DNA of 64,000 nucleotides, taken from Sulfitobacter sp. SK011. GTDB taxonomy: Bacteria > Pseudomonadota > Alphaproteobacteria > Rhodobacterales > Rhodobacteraceae. The notes under the pieces are model-generated. The model was not told the DNA's origin. It did not search any database and saw nothing but the letters and a program-made list of their open reading frames with translations. Location of the stretch: the NCBI RefSeq assembly GCF_003352065.1, contig NZ_CP025803.1, forward strand, positions 1,715,574 through 1,779,573, written 5' to 3'. The position numbers and the translations under genes were made by a program. Positions 17,631-26,633 of the stretch are shown here, piece after piece. Numbering within the stretch: position 1 is the stretch's first letter; each line of letters starts with the position of its first letter.

Positions 17631-17786
17631 GGCTACTCACAAATCACAAACTAAAATACTGTATTTGTGGCCCGCCGGTGCCCTCCAACACCGACAGGCC
17701 AAGCAAGGGCCAGGAGAACATTGCCCTGCTGTTTTGGTCACCGCAATTTACGTTCATGCGGTGGAAATAAGGTTGGCGCTAAGGCA

Positions 17787-17963
17787 TCAGCCAAAAAACT
17801 GGAGCGTGATCAGCGAAATACAGACGCCCATAAACACAGCATAGAGATAGGATTGTACCCGTTCGATCCGCTCGGCATTCAGCGTTTCGGCCGGTGCGTT
17901 GGGCGGACGTGCATCAGATGAGTGCCGATAATTGGCAGATCCGTGTGTCTGTGTCTTGTGCAT
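17787..17963 (-). CDS. Small tail-anchored-type membrane protein
   Basis: 58 residues starting at the ATG preceded by TTGGAG (6-base spacing). The N-terminal ~35 residues are polar; ERIERVQSYLYAVFMGVC leads into a C-terminal hydrophobic helix ending LITLQFFG. It follows copy B of the paired small-RNA locus by about 45 bases, so that locus may be its leader. Function unknown. Confidence 0.6.
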   Translation of the reverse strand: MHKTQTHGSANYRHSSDARPPNAPAETLNAERIERVQSYLYAVFMGVCISLITLQFFG

Positions 17964-18007
17964 ATTGTTCTCCAATAACTCAAACCAGATTGCAACTTAT
18001 GGTGTTA

Positions 18008-18150
18008 AAGTGACCGTGCGGTGCAGGCCGCACGGTCAGTACTCATTAATAATCGTCCCTGCTGCCTGACGGGATGGAGACGGGCTGCAGCATAAAATCA
18101 GCTTGGTTTAAATCTCGTTCCTCTTTCTAGCCCAACGGGAGTGAGTTCTG
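18008..18150 (-). ncRNA. Candidate small RNA or leader, copy B of a two-copy family
   Basis: Shares with copy A, on the minus strand, the blocks AATCACCCG and AAATTCAACCAATT at identical 45-base spacing, a hairpin loop core CATCCCGT, and TTAATGAGTAC just before a GC-rich hairpin (arms 18011-18021 and 18028-18038, 11 bp). Here only three T follow the hairpin, and a small gene starts 44 bases on, so read-through into that gene is plausible. Boundaries are approximate. Confidence 0.45.
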
Positions 18151-18389
18151 GAATTGGTTGAATTTATTTTTTTTGCACACGCAAATACACCAATACCGGG
18201 TGATTAATTTACCCTCATTACGGGAAACTATGGGGTGAATATGTACCCATTGTTCACAGGAAGTCCGCAATACGGCCAAATTCCGGTTATCCCGCAGGTT
18301 GTTTGCCGATTTCCATGGGTGCAGATTTGTCGGATCATGTTTGCTCTGAAAAAATGATGAGAAATTTAGCGGACCCTGAGCGGGGAGCC

Positions 18390-18644
18390 TCAGGTGGCCG
18401 GGCCGGCAATCTTTTCGAGCAAACTCAGCGTTATGAAAACGATGAATGCCCAGATCACCAGCTCAAACGCAGCAAGATTGGTGCCGCTCAGCCAGACCTG
18501 CAAAAGCCCCCCTTGCGGGCGCAGGCCAAGTTCGGCCATTGCCCCGTTGCGCGCCCAAAGTTCAAGCGGCCAAAACCGTGAGATATAAAGCAGCGCCAGT
18601 GCCGCGACAAAGACCAACAGGATATTTAAAAAGCGGGCTATCAT
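18390..18644 (-). CDS. Small membrane protein of the Rieske operon
   Basis: 84 residues with two hydrophobic segments (about 3-24 and 56-78) separated by a short polar stretch. It is the last of four overlapping genes that start at 20819. ATG at 18644 shares a base with the preceding stop; a GTG one codon earlier is an alternative. It is probably a membrane accessory of the neighbouring Rieske/ferric-reductase-like protein. Not recognised. Confidence 0.6.
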   Translation of the reverse strand: MIARFLNILLVFVAALALLYISRFWPLELWARNGAMAELGLRPQGGLLQVWLSGTNLAAFELVIWAFIVFITLSLLEKIAGPAT

Positions 18645-19390
18645 CACAGCACTTTTATGGTTGTGTCATCGACCAGAAACAGCAGCAGATCGCCACGGCG
18701 CACAACCTGACCTTCGACAGAGATGTAAACACCGACGTAATCCAGCATCAAAGGGCTCACCGCGCCACCGCCGCTGTCACCGATCATCAGGAATTCAGTG
18801 CCCTCCACCGGCTGCGAGGACACGAAGACGGGTGGAACACCGCCCAGCAGACACAGATTGGCGCAGGCTTTATGTGCCAGGCCCCGACCCGGACGCATTG
18901 CCCCGGCAAGGCATTTGCCATCACAGATCTCACCTGTCAGCCGCCAGACGCCCAAATCTTGCGAGGGTACGGGTGCCGGATCTTGGTCGCCCGCTTTGAC
19001 GCTGCGGACCTGAAGCATATCGATTGATCCACGCTCCAGAACGATACCTGTCACCACAGCCGATTGCCCTTCGTGCGGCGCGGTGCGGCGCTGGGCACCG
19101 CGTTTTGCGGCACCTGCCAGCATCAGTGTGTGGCCCGCTTTGATACGGTCGTTGCCTTGCGTGACATATAGTGTGGGGTAGGGCGCGTTTTGCACAATGC
19201 CAGTCACCGTCTGCGCGCCATAGTCAAATCGGAACGCCCCCGAACCGGGGTCATCCTGTGTCGCCCCCACAACCAGACCCATCGCCCCCATCAGCACAAC
19301 AAAGAGCGCCATGACACCGATCAGGAACCCCTTAAGAGCCGTCGGGACAGGCAGGTACCCAATGAAAAATGGCTTTTTGGGGAGCTTCAT
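18644..19390 (-). CDS. Membrane-anchored protein of unknown function, Rieske operon
   Basis: 248 residues: a cytoplasmic N-terminus, one strong transmembrane helix at about 19-43, then a periplasmic beta-rich domain. A cysteine cluster (GEICDGKCLAG, HKACANLCLLGG) around residues 155-185 could bind metal or form disulfides. It overlaps the Rieske gene by four bases (ATGA). No family recognised; a partner of the Rieske protein is the best guess. Confidence 0.6.
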   Translation of the reverse strand: MKLPKKPFFIGYLPVPTALKGFLIGVMALFVVLMGAMGLVVGATQDDPGSGAFRFDYGAQTVTGIVQNAPYPTLYVTQGNDRIKAGHTLMLAGAAKRGAQRRTAPHEGQSAVVTGIVLERGSIDMLQVRSVKAGDQDPAPVPSQDLGVWRLTGEICDGKCLAGAMRPGRGLAHKACANLCLLGGVPPVFVSSQPVEGTEFLMIGDSGGGAVSPLMLDYVGVYISVEGQVVRRGDLLLFLVDDTTIKVL

Positions 19391-20445
19391 GTCGTGTCTC
19401 CCGACAGCGCATAGGGTTCGACAAAGGTGCCGGGCGGGTTGGCGTCGGGATCAACCTGCACCTGCCCGTTGACCACGCGCACCCGGTAGGTTGGTACTTT
19501 TTCAGTAAAAGGGGCGGGCGACCTGCCGTTGGTGACATCGTATTGAAACCCGTGCCATGGGCAGGTCACAAGGCAATTGATGATCTTGCCTTCGCCCAGC
19601 GGGCCATTCTGGTGCGCGCAGGCGTTCGAAATGGCGGAAAGGGTGTCGTGATTGCGGAAAACCGCCACTCTTTCACCATTCGAAAGACGTGCAACGCGGG
19701 CATGGTTTTGGGCGATGTCGCCCAATGCACAGATGGTTTCCCACGAAGCCTCTGCGGCGGTTGCCACCGGGTCCAGCCGTGTGCGTTCGGCCCAGGCGGC
19801 GGCAAGATGCAGCAGGGTCGTAACAGCGACACATATCACCACGATAATTCCGAAAACCGGATTGGTCTGATCTTGCAGGACCCCGAAGGCGATATGCGCC
19901 ATCACGGACGCATAGGCCGGATAGATCAGGTAATGCAGCGATTTCCAGACCCGTGGGGTCAGGAATTTCATCCAGAAATCATGGCTGGTCGCCGCCAGTA
20001 TCATCAGGCAGAGCAGGGAAAAGATCCCGAATGCCTCGAACGGGAAGCCAAGCAGTCGTCCATATCCGGTGTTCGATGCCAGAAGGGCCAGATATTTGTC
20101 CATCGGCCCGCCAACAAAGTACCAGTTGAGGATAAAGCCGGCATGGGTGATCGCGACGAAAACCGTCAGAACGCCAAAATGGCGGCGGTTGTAGAGCAGG
20201 GGCAAGAACCGCGTGTCGAGCCGTGCAAGTGGCCCGATCGTCAGGATCGCTGTCATCATGAAAAACGCACAGGCCCCAAAGGCGCGGGCGTTGTGAATCT
20301 GTCCCGTGATGGCGCGCTCATGGTCCAGAATACCGGGGGTCAGGTTCACAAAGATCCACAGGAACGCCATGATCCCGACAATCAGGATCGCATCATAGAT
20401 GTATTTGTTCCGGTTCCATTGAACGGGGACGTATTTGACGCTCAC
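19387..20445 (-). CDS. Ferric-reductase-like membrane domain fused to Rieske [2Fe-2S] domain
   Basis: About 352 residues from a GTG overlapping the upstream stop (GTGA). Residues 1-225 hold roughly six transmembrane helices with histidines spaced as in the ferric-reductase/MsrQ-like haem domain. Residues ~235-345 are a Rieske domain with the cluster motifs CAHQNGPLG and CPWHGFQYD. The arrangement suggests electron transfer between membrane haem and the Rieske centre, at the cytoplasmic or periplasmic face depending on topology. The electron donor and acceptor are unknown. Confidence 0.85.
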   Translation of the reverse strand: MSVKYVPVQWNRNKYIYDAILIVGIMAFLWIFVNLTPGILDHERAITGQIHNARAFGACAFFMMTAILTIGPLARLDTRFLPLLYNRRHFGVLTVFVAITHAGFILNWYFVGGPMDKYLALLASNTGYGRLLGFPFEAFGIFSLLCLMILAATSHDFWMKFLTPRVWKSLHYLIYPAYASVMAHIAFGVLQDQTNPVFGIIVVICVAVTTLLHLAAAWAERTRLDPVATAAEASWETICALGDIAQNHARVARLSNGERVAVFRNHDTLSAISNACAHQNGPLGEGKIINCLVTCPWHGFQYDVTNGRSPAPFTEKVPTYRVRVVNGQVQVDPDANPPGTFVEPYALSGDTT

Positions 20446-20819
20446 TGGGTGACCTCCGCGGCGGGGGTAAGGCGGACTGCGGGCACATCCGCGGGCCATG
20501 TCTGGCGCAGTGCATAGGCGCTGCCAAGCGTCAGGGTCACAACGACGGCCATCACAGCCACCACAACCGCGTGCGCCTGACGCGGTGGTTTATGGCGCAG
20601 ATGCCAATTGTCGCTCCCATGTGCCAATTCCCACCAGCGCCACAACACAAGCGGCCAGATCAGGATCACGCCCGGCACGATCAGTGGTCTGAACGTCAGT
20701 GCGCCACGTGCATCTTCGTCAATGATATCCATCCCGAAAAGCACAAAAGCGATGGCAACAGCCGCGCCCAACACCAGCCAGCCCTGTGCAAAGCCTATCA
20801 AAAACACTGACGCGGTCAT
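20442..20819 (-). CDS. Membrane protein, first gene of the Rieske operon
   Basis: 125 residues starting at the ATG preceded by GAGGGGAAT. Three hydrophobic helices are visible (about 5-28, 42-60, 83-103). The second and third are separated by a polar stretch containing DNWHLRHKPPRQ. Its end overlaps the Rieske/ferric-reductase-like gene. Probably an auxiliary membrane subunit; no family recognised. Confidence 0.65.
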   Translation of the reverse strand: MTASVFLIGFAQGWLVLGAAVAIAFVLFGMDIIDEDARGALTFRPLIVPGVILIWPLVLWRWWELAHGSDNWHLRHKPPRQAHAVVVAVMAVVVTLTLGSAYALRQTWPADVPAVRLTPAAEVTQ

Positions 20820-20925
20820 ATTCCCCTCCAACGACGACGTGGATCGGCATTTCAATCAAATACAACGCTATTGTGCGTCATAGAACAAGAAGGAAGTGAG
20901 CAAAAACAATAGGGTTGACGACCCG

Positions 20926-21855
20926 CTAGGCCAGCACGATCAACCAGAACCAGACGGTCAGGATTGAACTGGCCGTCGCGATCAGCACCGATGTTGCCGC
21001 CACCCGGCGCGCGCGGCCATACATATTGGCAAAAATATAGGCGTTGAACCCCGGTGCCATTGCCGCCGTCAGCACCCCGGACCGAAACGCATCCTGGGGC
21101 AGATCAAGGGTGGTGCCAAAGGTCCAGACAAGTGCCGGATGCACCAACAGCGCGATGATGCAGACCATCGCAATGGCTTTAATATCGCCCTCAGGCTTGT
21201 ACTGGATCAGCACGCCACCAAGCGCAAAAAGTGCCGCAGGCAAGGCGGCCCGCACGATCAGCGACAGCGCATCATCAACAACACCGGGAATGGGCAGGCC
21301 TGTCAGATTGACGGCAAAGCCCAGCAGGATGCCGATCACCAGCGCATTGCGAAACATCGCGCGGCTGACATTGCGCACCAGCGACAGGCCGGTTTGGCCC
21401 CGGTTGCGCACAAATTCCATCACCGTAATGCCCAGACCATAGCAAAACGGCGCGTGAAACGCGACGATGGCAAAGTTGCCCGCCATCGCATCCGGCCCAT
21501 AGGCGCGTTCAGTGATCGGCAGACCCAACAGGATCGAGTTGGAAAAGAGACAGCAAAAACCGATGGCCACGCAGTCTTCCCAATCGCGCTTAAAAAGCAG
21601 CCGTGCGCCAAAGATACCAAGCGCGAAACACAAAGCGGCACCTGTGTAGAAACTAAACATCAGGCGCGGATCGAATGACGCAGACAGATCCAGCCGGGCG
21701 ATGGCTTGAAACAGCAGGCAGGGGATGGCGAAATTCTGGGTGAACTTCATCACCCCGTCGATGCCCGTTATCGGGAACAGACCCCGCCAGACCGCGACAT
21801 AGCCAAAGCCAATGACCAAAAAGACCGGCAGGATGACATCAAGGAGCGTTTGCAA
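20926..21855 (-). CDS. AEC-family transporter (auxin efflux carrier-like permease)
   Basis: 309 residues, normal for bacterial AEC permeases, with about ten transmembrane helices in two halves. The N-terminus (LLDVILPVFLVIGFGYVAVWRGLF) and the central NSILLGLPITERAYG motif are typical. Bacterial members export or import small organic acids such as malate or malonate. It stands alone between the Rieske operon and the MBL-tatD-holB genes. The substrate cannot be inferred. Confidence 0.88.
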   Translation of the reverse strand: MQTLLDVILPVFLVIGFGYVAVWRGLFPITGIDGVMKFTQNFAIPCLLFQAIARLDLSASFDPRLMFSFYTGAALCFALGIFGARLLFKRDWEDCVAIGFCCLFSNSILLGLPITERAYGPDAMAGNFAIVAFHAPFCYGLGITVMEFVRNRGQTGLSLVRNVSRAMFRNALVIGILLGFAVNLTGLPIPGVVDDALSLIVRAALPAALFALGGVLIQYKPEGDIKAIAMVCIIALLVHPALVWTFGTTLDLPQDAFRSGVLTAAMAPGFNAYIFANMYGRARRVAATSVLIATASSILTVWFWLIVLA

Positions 21856-21909
21856 ATCGGGACCTGTGGTTGGGGTGAAAGGGCAGGCGTACAGAGGCGC
21901 GCGCGGCGG

Positions 21910-22731
21910 TTATCCGGCCGATTGAAACGTCACGGGAAGCGGGAAAGTCAGCGTCATCCCGTCATAAGCGGGTTCGATATGGTCGGGTGTCTCAGCGACA
22001 AGGGTCGCATAGTCCAGATCATTGTGCATGTTGGTCAGCACCGCCTTGCGGGGTGCCACCTTTTCGATCCACTCAAGTGTCTGGGCCAAATGGCTGTGGG
22101 TCGGATGCGGATCCCGGCGCAGGGCGTCCACAATCCAACAGGTCAGATTGTCGAGATGCGGCCAGACATCATCCGGAATAGACGCCACATCAGGCAGATA
22201 CGCGACGTCGTTCATCCGAAATCCCAGCGCGTCCATGCCCCCATGTTTCACCAAGAACGGGGTAAAGGTGAGGGTGCCGCCGGGTCCGTCAATCGACACA
22301 TCCCCGGTGATGTCATTCATGTCCAGAATGGGCGGGTACATTGACCCTTTTGGGGTCACAAAAGCATAGCCGAACCGCGCAAAAAGGGCGGCGCGGGTTG
22401 GGGCGTCGGCCCAGACCGGCAGGCGCGCGCGCATATTGATGACAATCATCCGCAGATCATCCAGCCCATGCACATGGTCCGCATGCGCGTGGGTATAGAT
22501 CACCGCATCAAGCCGCCCAACACCTGCATCAAGCAGTTGGTTGCGCATGTCGGGCGAAGTGTCAATCAACACGGTGGTGGTGCCTTCCGGCGTGACCCGC
22601 TCAACCAGCAGCGAACAGCGACCACGGCGGTTTTTGGGCTCGGTCGGGTCGCAAGCCCCCCAATGACCGCCCAGCCGCGGCACCCCACCCGAAGACCCGC
22701 AGCCCAATATGGTGACACGCATCTCTGCCAT
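21910..22731 (-). CDS. MBL-fold metallohydrolase, PhnP-like
   Basis: 273 residues with the metallo-beta-lactamase zinc motif THAHADHVHGLDD and ILGCGSSGGVPRLGG at the N-terminus, as in PhnP-type cyclic phosphodiesterases. In alphaproteobacteria this gene commonly follows tatD, as it does here with an ATGA overlap. The physiological substrate is uncertain; cyclic phosphodiesterase activity is the family-based guess. Confidence 0.88.
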   Translation of the reverse strand: MAEMRVTILGCGSSGGVPRLGGHWGACDPTEPKNRRGRCSLLVERVTPEGTTTVLIDTSPDMRNQLLDAGVGRLDAVIYTHAHADHVHGLDDLRMIVINMRARLPVWADAPTRAALFARFGYAFVTPKGSMYPPILDMNDITGDVSIDGPGGTLTFTPFLVKHGGMDALGFRMNDVAYLPDVASIPDDVWPHLDNLTCWIVDALRRDPHPTHSHLAQTLEWIEKVAPRKAVLTNMHNDLDYATLVAETPDHIEPAYDGMTLTFPLPVTFQSAG

Positions 22732-23537
22732 CAGGCTGCGGCCCTGTAGTGCGCGACCTTGGTAAACAGGCGATCAAAGTTTTCCTGCGTTTGGGCCGCA
22801 AAATCGGCGTAGTCCATGCCAAATGTCTCGGCCGCCTTGCGCGCGGTATGTGCCGTGTAACCGGGCTCATTCCGTTTGCCCCGGTGCGGGGGTGGCGCAA
22901 GGTAGGGCGCATCGGTTTCAACCAGTATCCGATCAAGCGGTGCGGCGGCAAAGATGTCACGCAAGTCGCCGGATTTCGGAAATGCCGTAATGCCGGACAT
23001 CGACAGGTAGAACCCAAGATCAAGGGCGGTCTGTGCCAATGCAGAGGAGGAGGAAAAACAATGCATCACGCAGGCAAACGCGCCGTTTGCATGTTCCTCG
23101 GTCAGGATGCGCGCCATGTCATCGTCCGCCGCGCGGGCATGGATGATCAGCGGCAGCGCCGTCTGCCGGGCAGCATCAATGTGGATGCGCAGGGAGTGTT
23201 GCTGAACATCAGCAGATTCGGCGGTGTAGTAATAATCAAGTCCGGTCTCGCCAATCCCGACCATTTTTGGATGGCGGGCAAGCGCGATCAATTCATCGGT
23301 GCGGGCCAGTGGCTCTGACGCGGCGGACATCGGATGGGTGCCTGCAGCATAGAAAACCGGCGCGTGCGCCTCTGCAATGGCGCGGACAGCGGGTTCGTTC
23401 TTGAGCTTTGTGCAGATCGTGACCATGCGGGTCACACCGACGGCGGCGGCGCGGTCGATGATGTCGGGCAACTGACCTTCGAAATCGGGGAAATCGAGGT
23501 GGCAATGGCTGTCTGTGATCTGTGGTGGGTTGGTCAT
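22731..23537 (-). CDS. TatD-family metal-dependent deoxyribonuclease
   Basis: 268 residues of a TIM-barrel amidohydrolase. Metal-binding features are DSHCHLDF near the N-terminus, GIGETGLDYYY, IHARAADDD, CVMHCFSSS, and ETDAPYLAPPPHRGKRNEP near the end. TatD enzymes act as 3'-5' exonucleases in DNA repair or turnover. It lies between holB and the MBL hydrolase, the usual neighbourhood. No metG gene is present between holB and tatD here. Confidence 0.93.
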   Translation of the reverse strand: MTNPPQITDSHCHLDFPDFEGQLPDIIDRAAAVGVTRMVTICTKLKNEPAVRAIAEAHAPVFYAAGTHPMSAASEPLARTDELIALARHPKMVGIGETGLDYYYTAESADVQQHSLRIHIDAARQTALPLIIHARAADDDMARILTEEHANGAFACVMHCFSSSSALAQTALDLGFYLSMSGITAFPKSGDLRDIFAAAPLDRILVETDAPYLAPPPHRGKRNEPGYTAHTARKAAETFGMDYADFAAQTQENFDRLFTKVAHYRAAA

Positions 23538-23556
23538 GCCTGTCCCGGTATCTGCG

Positions 23557-24672
23557 CTAGCGGGGCGCGGTGTCGCCCATCTTGAACAGGGTATCTAGGA
23601 CCAGTGCGGCAGGGTCAAGGTTGACCGCCATGCCATGTTGCGCACGTGCGGATATCTCTTGCGCCACTTCCGCCCATGCACGGCCCTGCGCCGGAGTTGG
23701 TGACAGACGGTGCAACAATTGCGCTTCGCCCGGTGCGGCCTCGACTGCGGGTGGTGTGCCGGTGGCCCCGGTGCGCGCAAGCCGCGCCAGCAACAGATCA
23801 ATGAGGGTAAAGAGCAACGCCAGCTTTTCCTCAGCACCGCGCTGGGCGGCGGCTTCGGCCAGCTTGATGGCGCGGGCGCGGTCCATGCGGGGCAGGGACG
23901 CCATCAGCGCCACCAGTTCAGCATAGATTTTCAGCCCCCCCATCAGCAACAGGCGCAACGCACCGCCCACCGATCCGCCGGAAAGCTCCGCCAGCGCGCC
24001 CGGATCGCCCTCGATCGCGACACCGGAGGCGGCCAGCGCATCGGCCATCTGATCAGCATCCAATGTGCCCATGCGCAGAACCCGGCAGCGCGACCGGATC
24101 GTCGGCAAAAGGCCCGAGGGCTGATGGCTGAGCAACAAAAGCGTGGCCCGCGCAGGCGGTTCTTCGAGCATCTTCAAGAGCGCATTGGCCGCGTTCACGT
24201 TCATCTCGTCGGCATCATCAATGATCACCACGCGGCGACCACCATCGGCTGCGGACATCTGGAAAAACCCGTTCAGCGCCCGAATGTCATCCACCACGAT
24301 CTGCTTGCGCATGCGCTTGGTGTCAGGGTTGATGCTGCGCGTGACCGCCTTGAGGCCACCTTCACCACCCGATGCAATACGCCGGGCAACCGGGTGATCG
24401 GGGGCAATGTCCAGCGTGCCGGGTGTGGGGGCCGCAAACATGCCGCCCTCATCGGGGTCCGGCGTTGCCAGCAGGAACCGTGCAATGCGCCACGCGAGCG
24501 TCGCTTTGCCCACGCCGCGCGGCCCGGTTAGCATCCATGCATGATGCAGCTTGCCCGCATTGAACGCCGCCAGAAACGCAGCCTCGGCCGCCTCCTGCCC
24601 AATCAGGCGCTCGGTTTCGCGCGGGTGCAGGGCACCGTCGACGCGGTCAGGTTGGGGGGCATCATCGCTCAT
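23557..24672 (-). CDS. holB: DNA polymerase III subunit delta prime
   Basis: 371 residues. The AAA+ clamp-loader fold is visible: GPRGVGKATLAWRIA (P-loop), VVIIDDADEMNVNAANALLKMLEEPP (Walker B region), LLLSHQPSGLLPTIRSRCRVL (sensor 1/SRC). Delta prime helps load the beta clamp onto DNA. The zinc-binding cysteines of the E. coli protein are not obvious. It lies 19 bases ahead of tatD; tmk, usually adjacent, is separated from it by the extensin-like gene. Confidence 0.94.
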   Translation of the reverse strand: MSDDAPQPDRVDGALHPRETERLIGQEAAEAAFLAAFNAGKLHHAWMLTGPRGVGKATLAWRIARFLLATPDPDEGGMFAAPTPGTLDIAPDHPVARRIASGGEGGLKAVTRSINPDTKRMRKQIVVDDIRALNGFFQMSAADGGRRVVIIDDADEMNVNAANALLKMLEEPPARATLLLLSHQPSGLLPTIRSRCRVLRMGTLDADQMADALAASGVAIEGDPGALAELSGGSVGGALRLLLMGGLKIYAELVALMASLPRMDRARAIKLAEAAAQRGAEEKLALLFTLIDLLLARLARTGATGTPPAVEAAPGEAQLLHRLSPTPAQGRAWAEVAQEISARAQHGMAVNLDPAALVLDTLFKMGDTAPR

Positions 24673-24855
24673 GATATGCGGTGTACCATGTTTGGGCAGA
24701 GAGGGAAGATGGAGAGAGGTGAGATTGCGGGTTCGATGGCTGTGGGGATGGCAGGTTTGAGCCCAGAACTGGCATTCATTTGAGCAAGGTCTCTGCCAAG
24801 GAGGTCGAGGATACAGGAAATGCTGGCATACTGGTGCCGGAACAGGGCGAGGTCG

Positions 24856-25629
24856 CTAACGGCAATAAGATCCGCTGCGCCGACGCGCCGTATCAAAATG
24901 GAAATGATCTTTGTGATAGCGGTCGGCGTCGGGGCCAAGCACCGTGCCGAATAAACCGCAGGCCCCTGTGTGCAGCTCACGCATAACTGCGTTTGTCTCT
25001 TTGTTCGCCCAGCCGTCGCGCACGGTAATCACGGTGCCATCCATCAGTATGAAGGACGAGATATCAACCGCGCGACCCTTGGCATGTTCGGAAAGACGCC
25101 CGCGGGACCGATTGTTCTGTTTCCTGCAGGCATAATGGCCGGACAGACGCAATCCCTTCAGACCACCTCCCTGATCCGCAAAGGCCGGTTTTGCCGTGTT
25201 CTCCAGCCAGGTCTTCAGTGTAATGGCCGTCCTGCAATCCATCGTCGCCAACTGGCTGAGCAAGACATCAGACACAGCTCTGATGCGTACAGGCTCGGCA
25301 ATGCCGCATCCCCGTAACTTCCCCGAAAAGGGCTTGCGGTTTTCACCGATAATGGTCCAGTCGCTACACACAGCGCCGCGTTCAAACATCTTTTCTCGCC
25401 CGATTTCGATCTGGCGAGACCTGCAAGGGCGCAGCCGTGGTCTTGGAGAGATCGTCAAGTCTCGTTTCGGGATGGCAGCGGCGGCTTCTTGCCCGGAGAT
25501 TATCGCCAGATCTGCTGGCAGTTCATACGCCACAAGACCTTGTGATTGCGCCTGCGCAGCTTCTTCGCAATCCGGCGCGGCGCTCGCCATACTTGCGCAT
25601 AAAATAAACAGAGAAACCAATACGCGCAT
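24856..25629 (-). CDS. Extensin-like C-terminal family protein, secreted
   Basis: 257 residues with a signal peptide (cleavage near ASAAP). The C-terminal domain is of the bacterial extensin-like family: LSGHYACRKQNN, RLSEHAKGRAVDISSFILMDG and DRYHKDHFHFDTA, with His and Asp residues spaced as in D,D-peptidase-like zinc folds. A cell-wall role is likely but unproven. The start at 25629 has GAGG upstream. It interrupts the usual tmk-holB pair and is monocistronic. Confidence 0.82.
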   Translation of the reverse strand: MRVLVSLFILCASMASAAPDCEEAAQAQSQGLVAYELPADLAIISGQEAAAAIPKRDLTISPRPRLRPCRSRQIEIGREKMFERGAVCSDWTIIGENRKPFSGKLRGCGIAEPVRIRAVSDVLLSQLATMDCRTAITLKTWLENTAKPAFADQGGGLKGLRLSGHYACRKQNNRSRGRLSEHAKGRAVDISSFILMDGTVITVRDGWANKETNAVMRELHTGACGLFGTVLGPDADRYHKDHFHFDTARRRSGSYCR

Positions 25630-26006
25630 AAAATACCTCGTTCCCATTCAGGGCGGGCCGATTGCCTTTTTGTCTCTTTCTACAGGTCTTTGGTACAGCA
25701 CCCTATCATGCCTTGCGAAGCAGCAATAGCGGTCAATAATATCTGTCTTTGTAATCTACTATTGTAAGCCTTTGGAACAATACGACTTCACACCTTCAAC
25801 ACCCCCGGCATTCGCTACTCAGAGGCCAATGGAAAACATGCGAGACACAATAATGCGTCTTTAGCACCGTTGCTCAGGGTGTTACGGAATTATCTAGAAA
25901 TAGTCCCACTGCAGCGAACAGCTGGATTGTCCCGCATTGTGGGTCTTGGCAATCTTAATTTGCCGCGATGCAGTCGTTTCAAAGGCGCACTCCACAAGGG
26001 CCCCGC
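25630..26006. other. 377-base gap with no recognised feature
   Basis: Between the extensin-like gene and tmk there is no open frame with coding character, no tRNA-like fold and no strong terminator. It presumably holds the promoter of the extensin-like gene. Confidence 0.5.
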
Positions 26007-26633
26007 TCAGCCCAAGGCTTGGACCACATCCGCCGCTACGTCCTCAACACTCCGTCCGCCGTCAATGACCACAAACCGATCTGTGAATTCTTCGGCCAGC
26101 GCCAGAAAACCGGCGCGCATCTTGGCCTGCAATGCCTCGCCAAATCCCTCAAACCGTTCTTCTGCCGTCTGCCGTGACAACGCACGTGACAGCCCCTTTT
26201 TGGGGTTCATGTCGATCAGGATCGTCAGGTCGGGTTCAACCCCGATCATCAGGTCATGCAGGGTGTCCACCGTCTGGCGCAGATTGCCGCGGGACAATCC
26301 CTGATACATGCGTGTGGAATCGGCAAAGCGGTCGCAGATCACCACTTTGCCTGCCGCCAAAGCCGGGCGAATGGTGCGTTCCAGATGATCGCGGCGTGCG
26401 GCCGTGAACAGCAGGATTTCGGTCTCTGCCGACCAACGGTTCGGGTCGCCTTGCAAGACCAACGCACGGATTTCTTCGGCACCCGGCGAACCACCCGGTT
26501 CGCGCGTCAGCACGACCTCACGCCCCTGGGCACGCAGATGGTCAGCCAACAGGTGCGCCTGGGTGGACTTGCCCGACCCGTCGATGCCTTCAAAACTGAT
26601 AAACATGCCCTTTAGAGCGTCATTGGCGGTCAC
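26007..26633 (-). CDS. tmk: Thymidylate kinase
   Basis: 208 residues. The P-loop is FEGIDGSGKSTQ, the dTMP-binding segment is TREPGGSPGAEEIR, and DRFADSTRMYQG is present. The enzyme phosphorylates dTMP to dTDP. The GTG start at 26633 overlaps the stop of the carboxypeptidase gene (GTGA); an internal ATG at MFISFEG is an alternative. Confidence 0.95.
   Translation of the reverse strand: MTANDALKGMFISFEGIDGSGKSTQAHLLADHLRAQGREVVLTREPGGSPGAEEIRALVLQGDPNRWSAETEILLFTAARRDHLERTIRPALAAGKVVICDRFADSTRMYQGLSRGNLRQTVDTLHDLMIGVEPDLTILIDMNPKKGLSRALSRQTAEERFEGFGEALQAKMRAGFLALAEEFTDRFVVIDGGRSVEDVAADVVQALG

Noticed and set aside
19369..20517. 382-codon rightward frame opposite the Rieske/ferric-reductase-like gene
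   Set aside because: The opposite strand holds CAH and CPWH Rieske motifs and overlapping operon starts; the rightward protein is low-complexity and polar.
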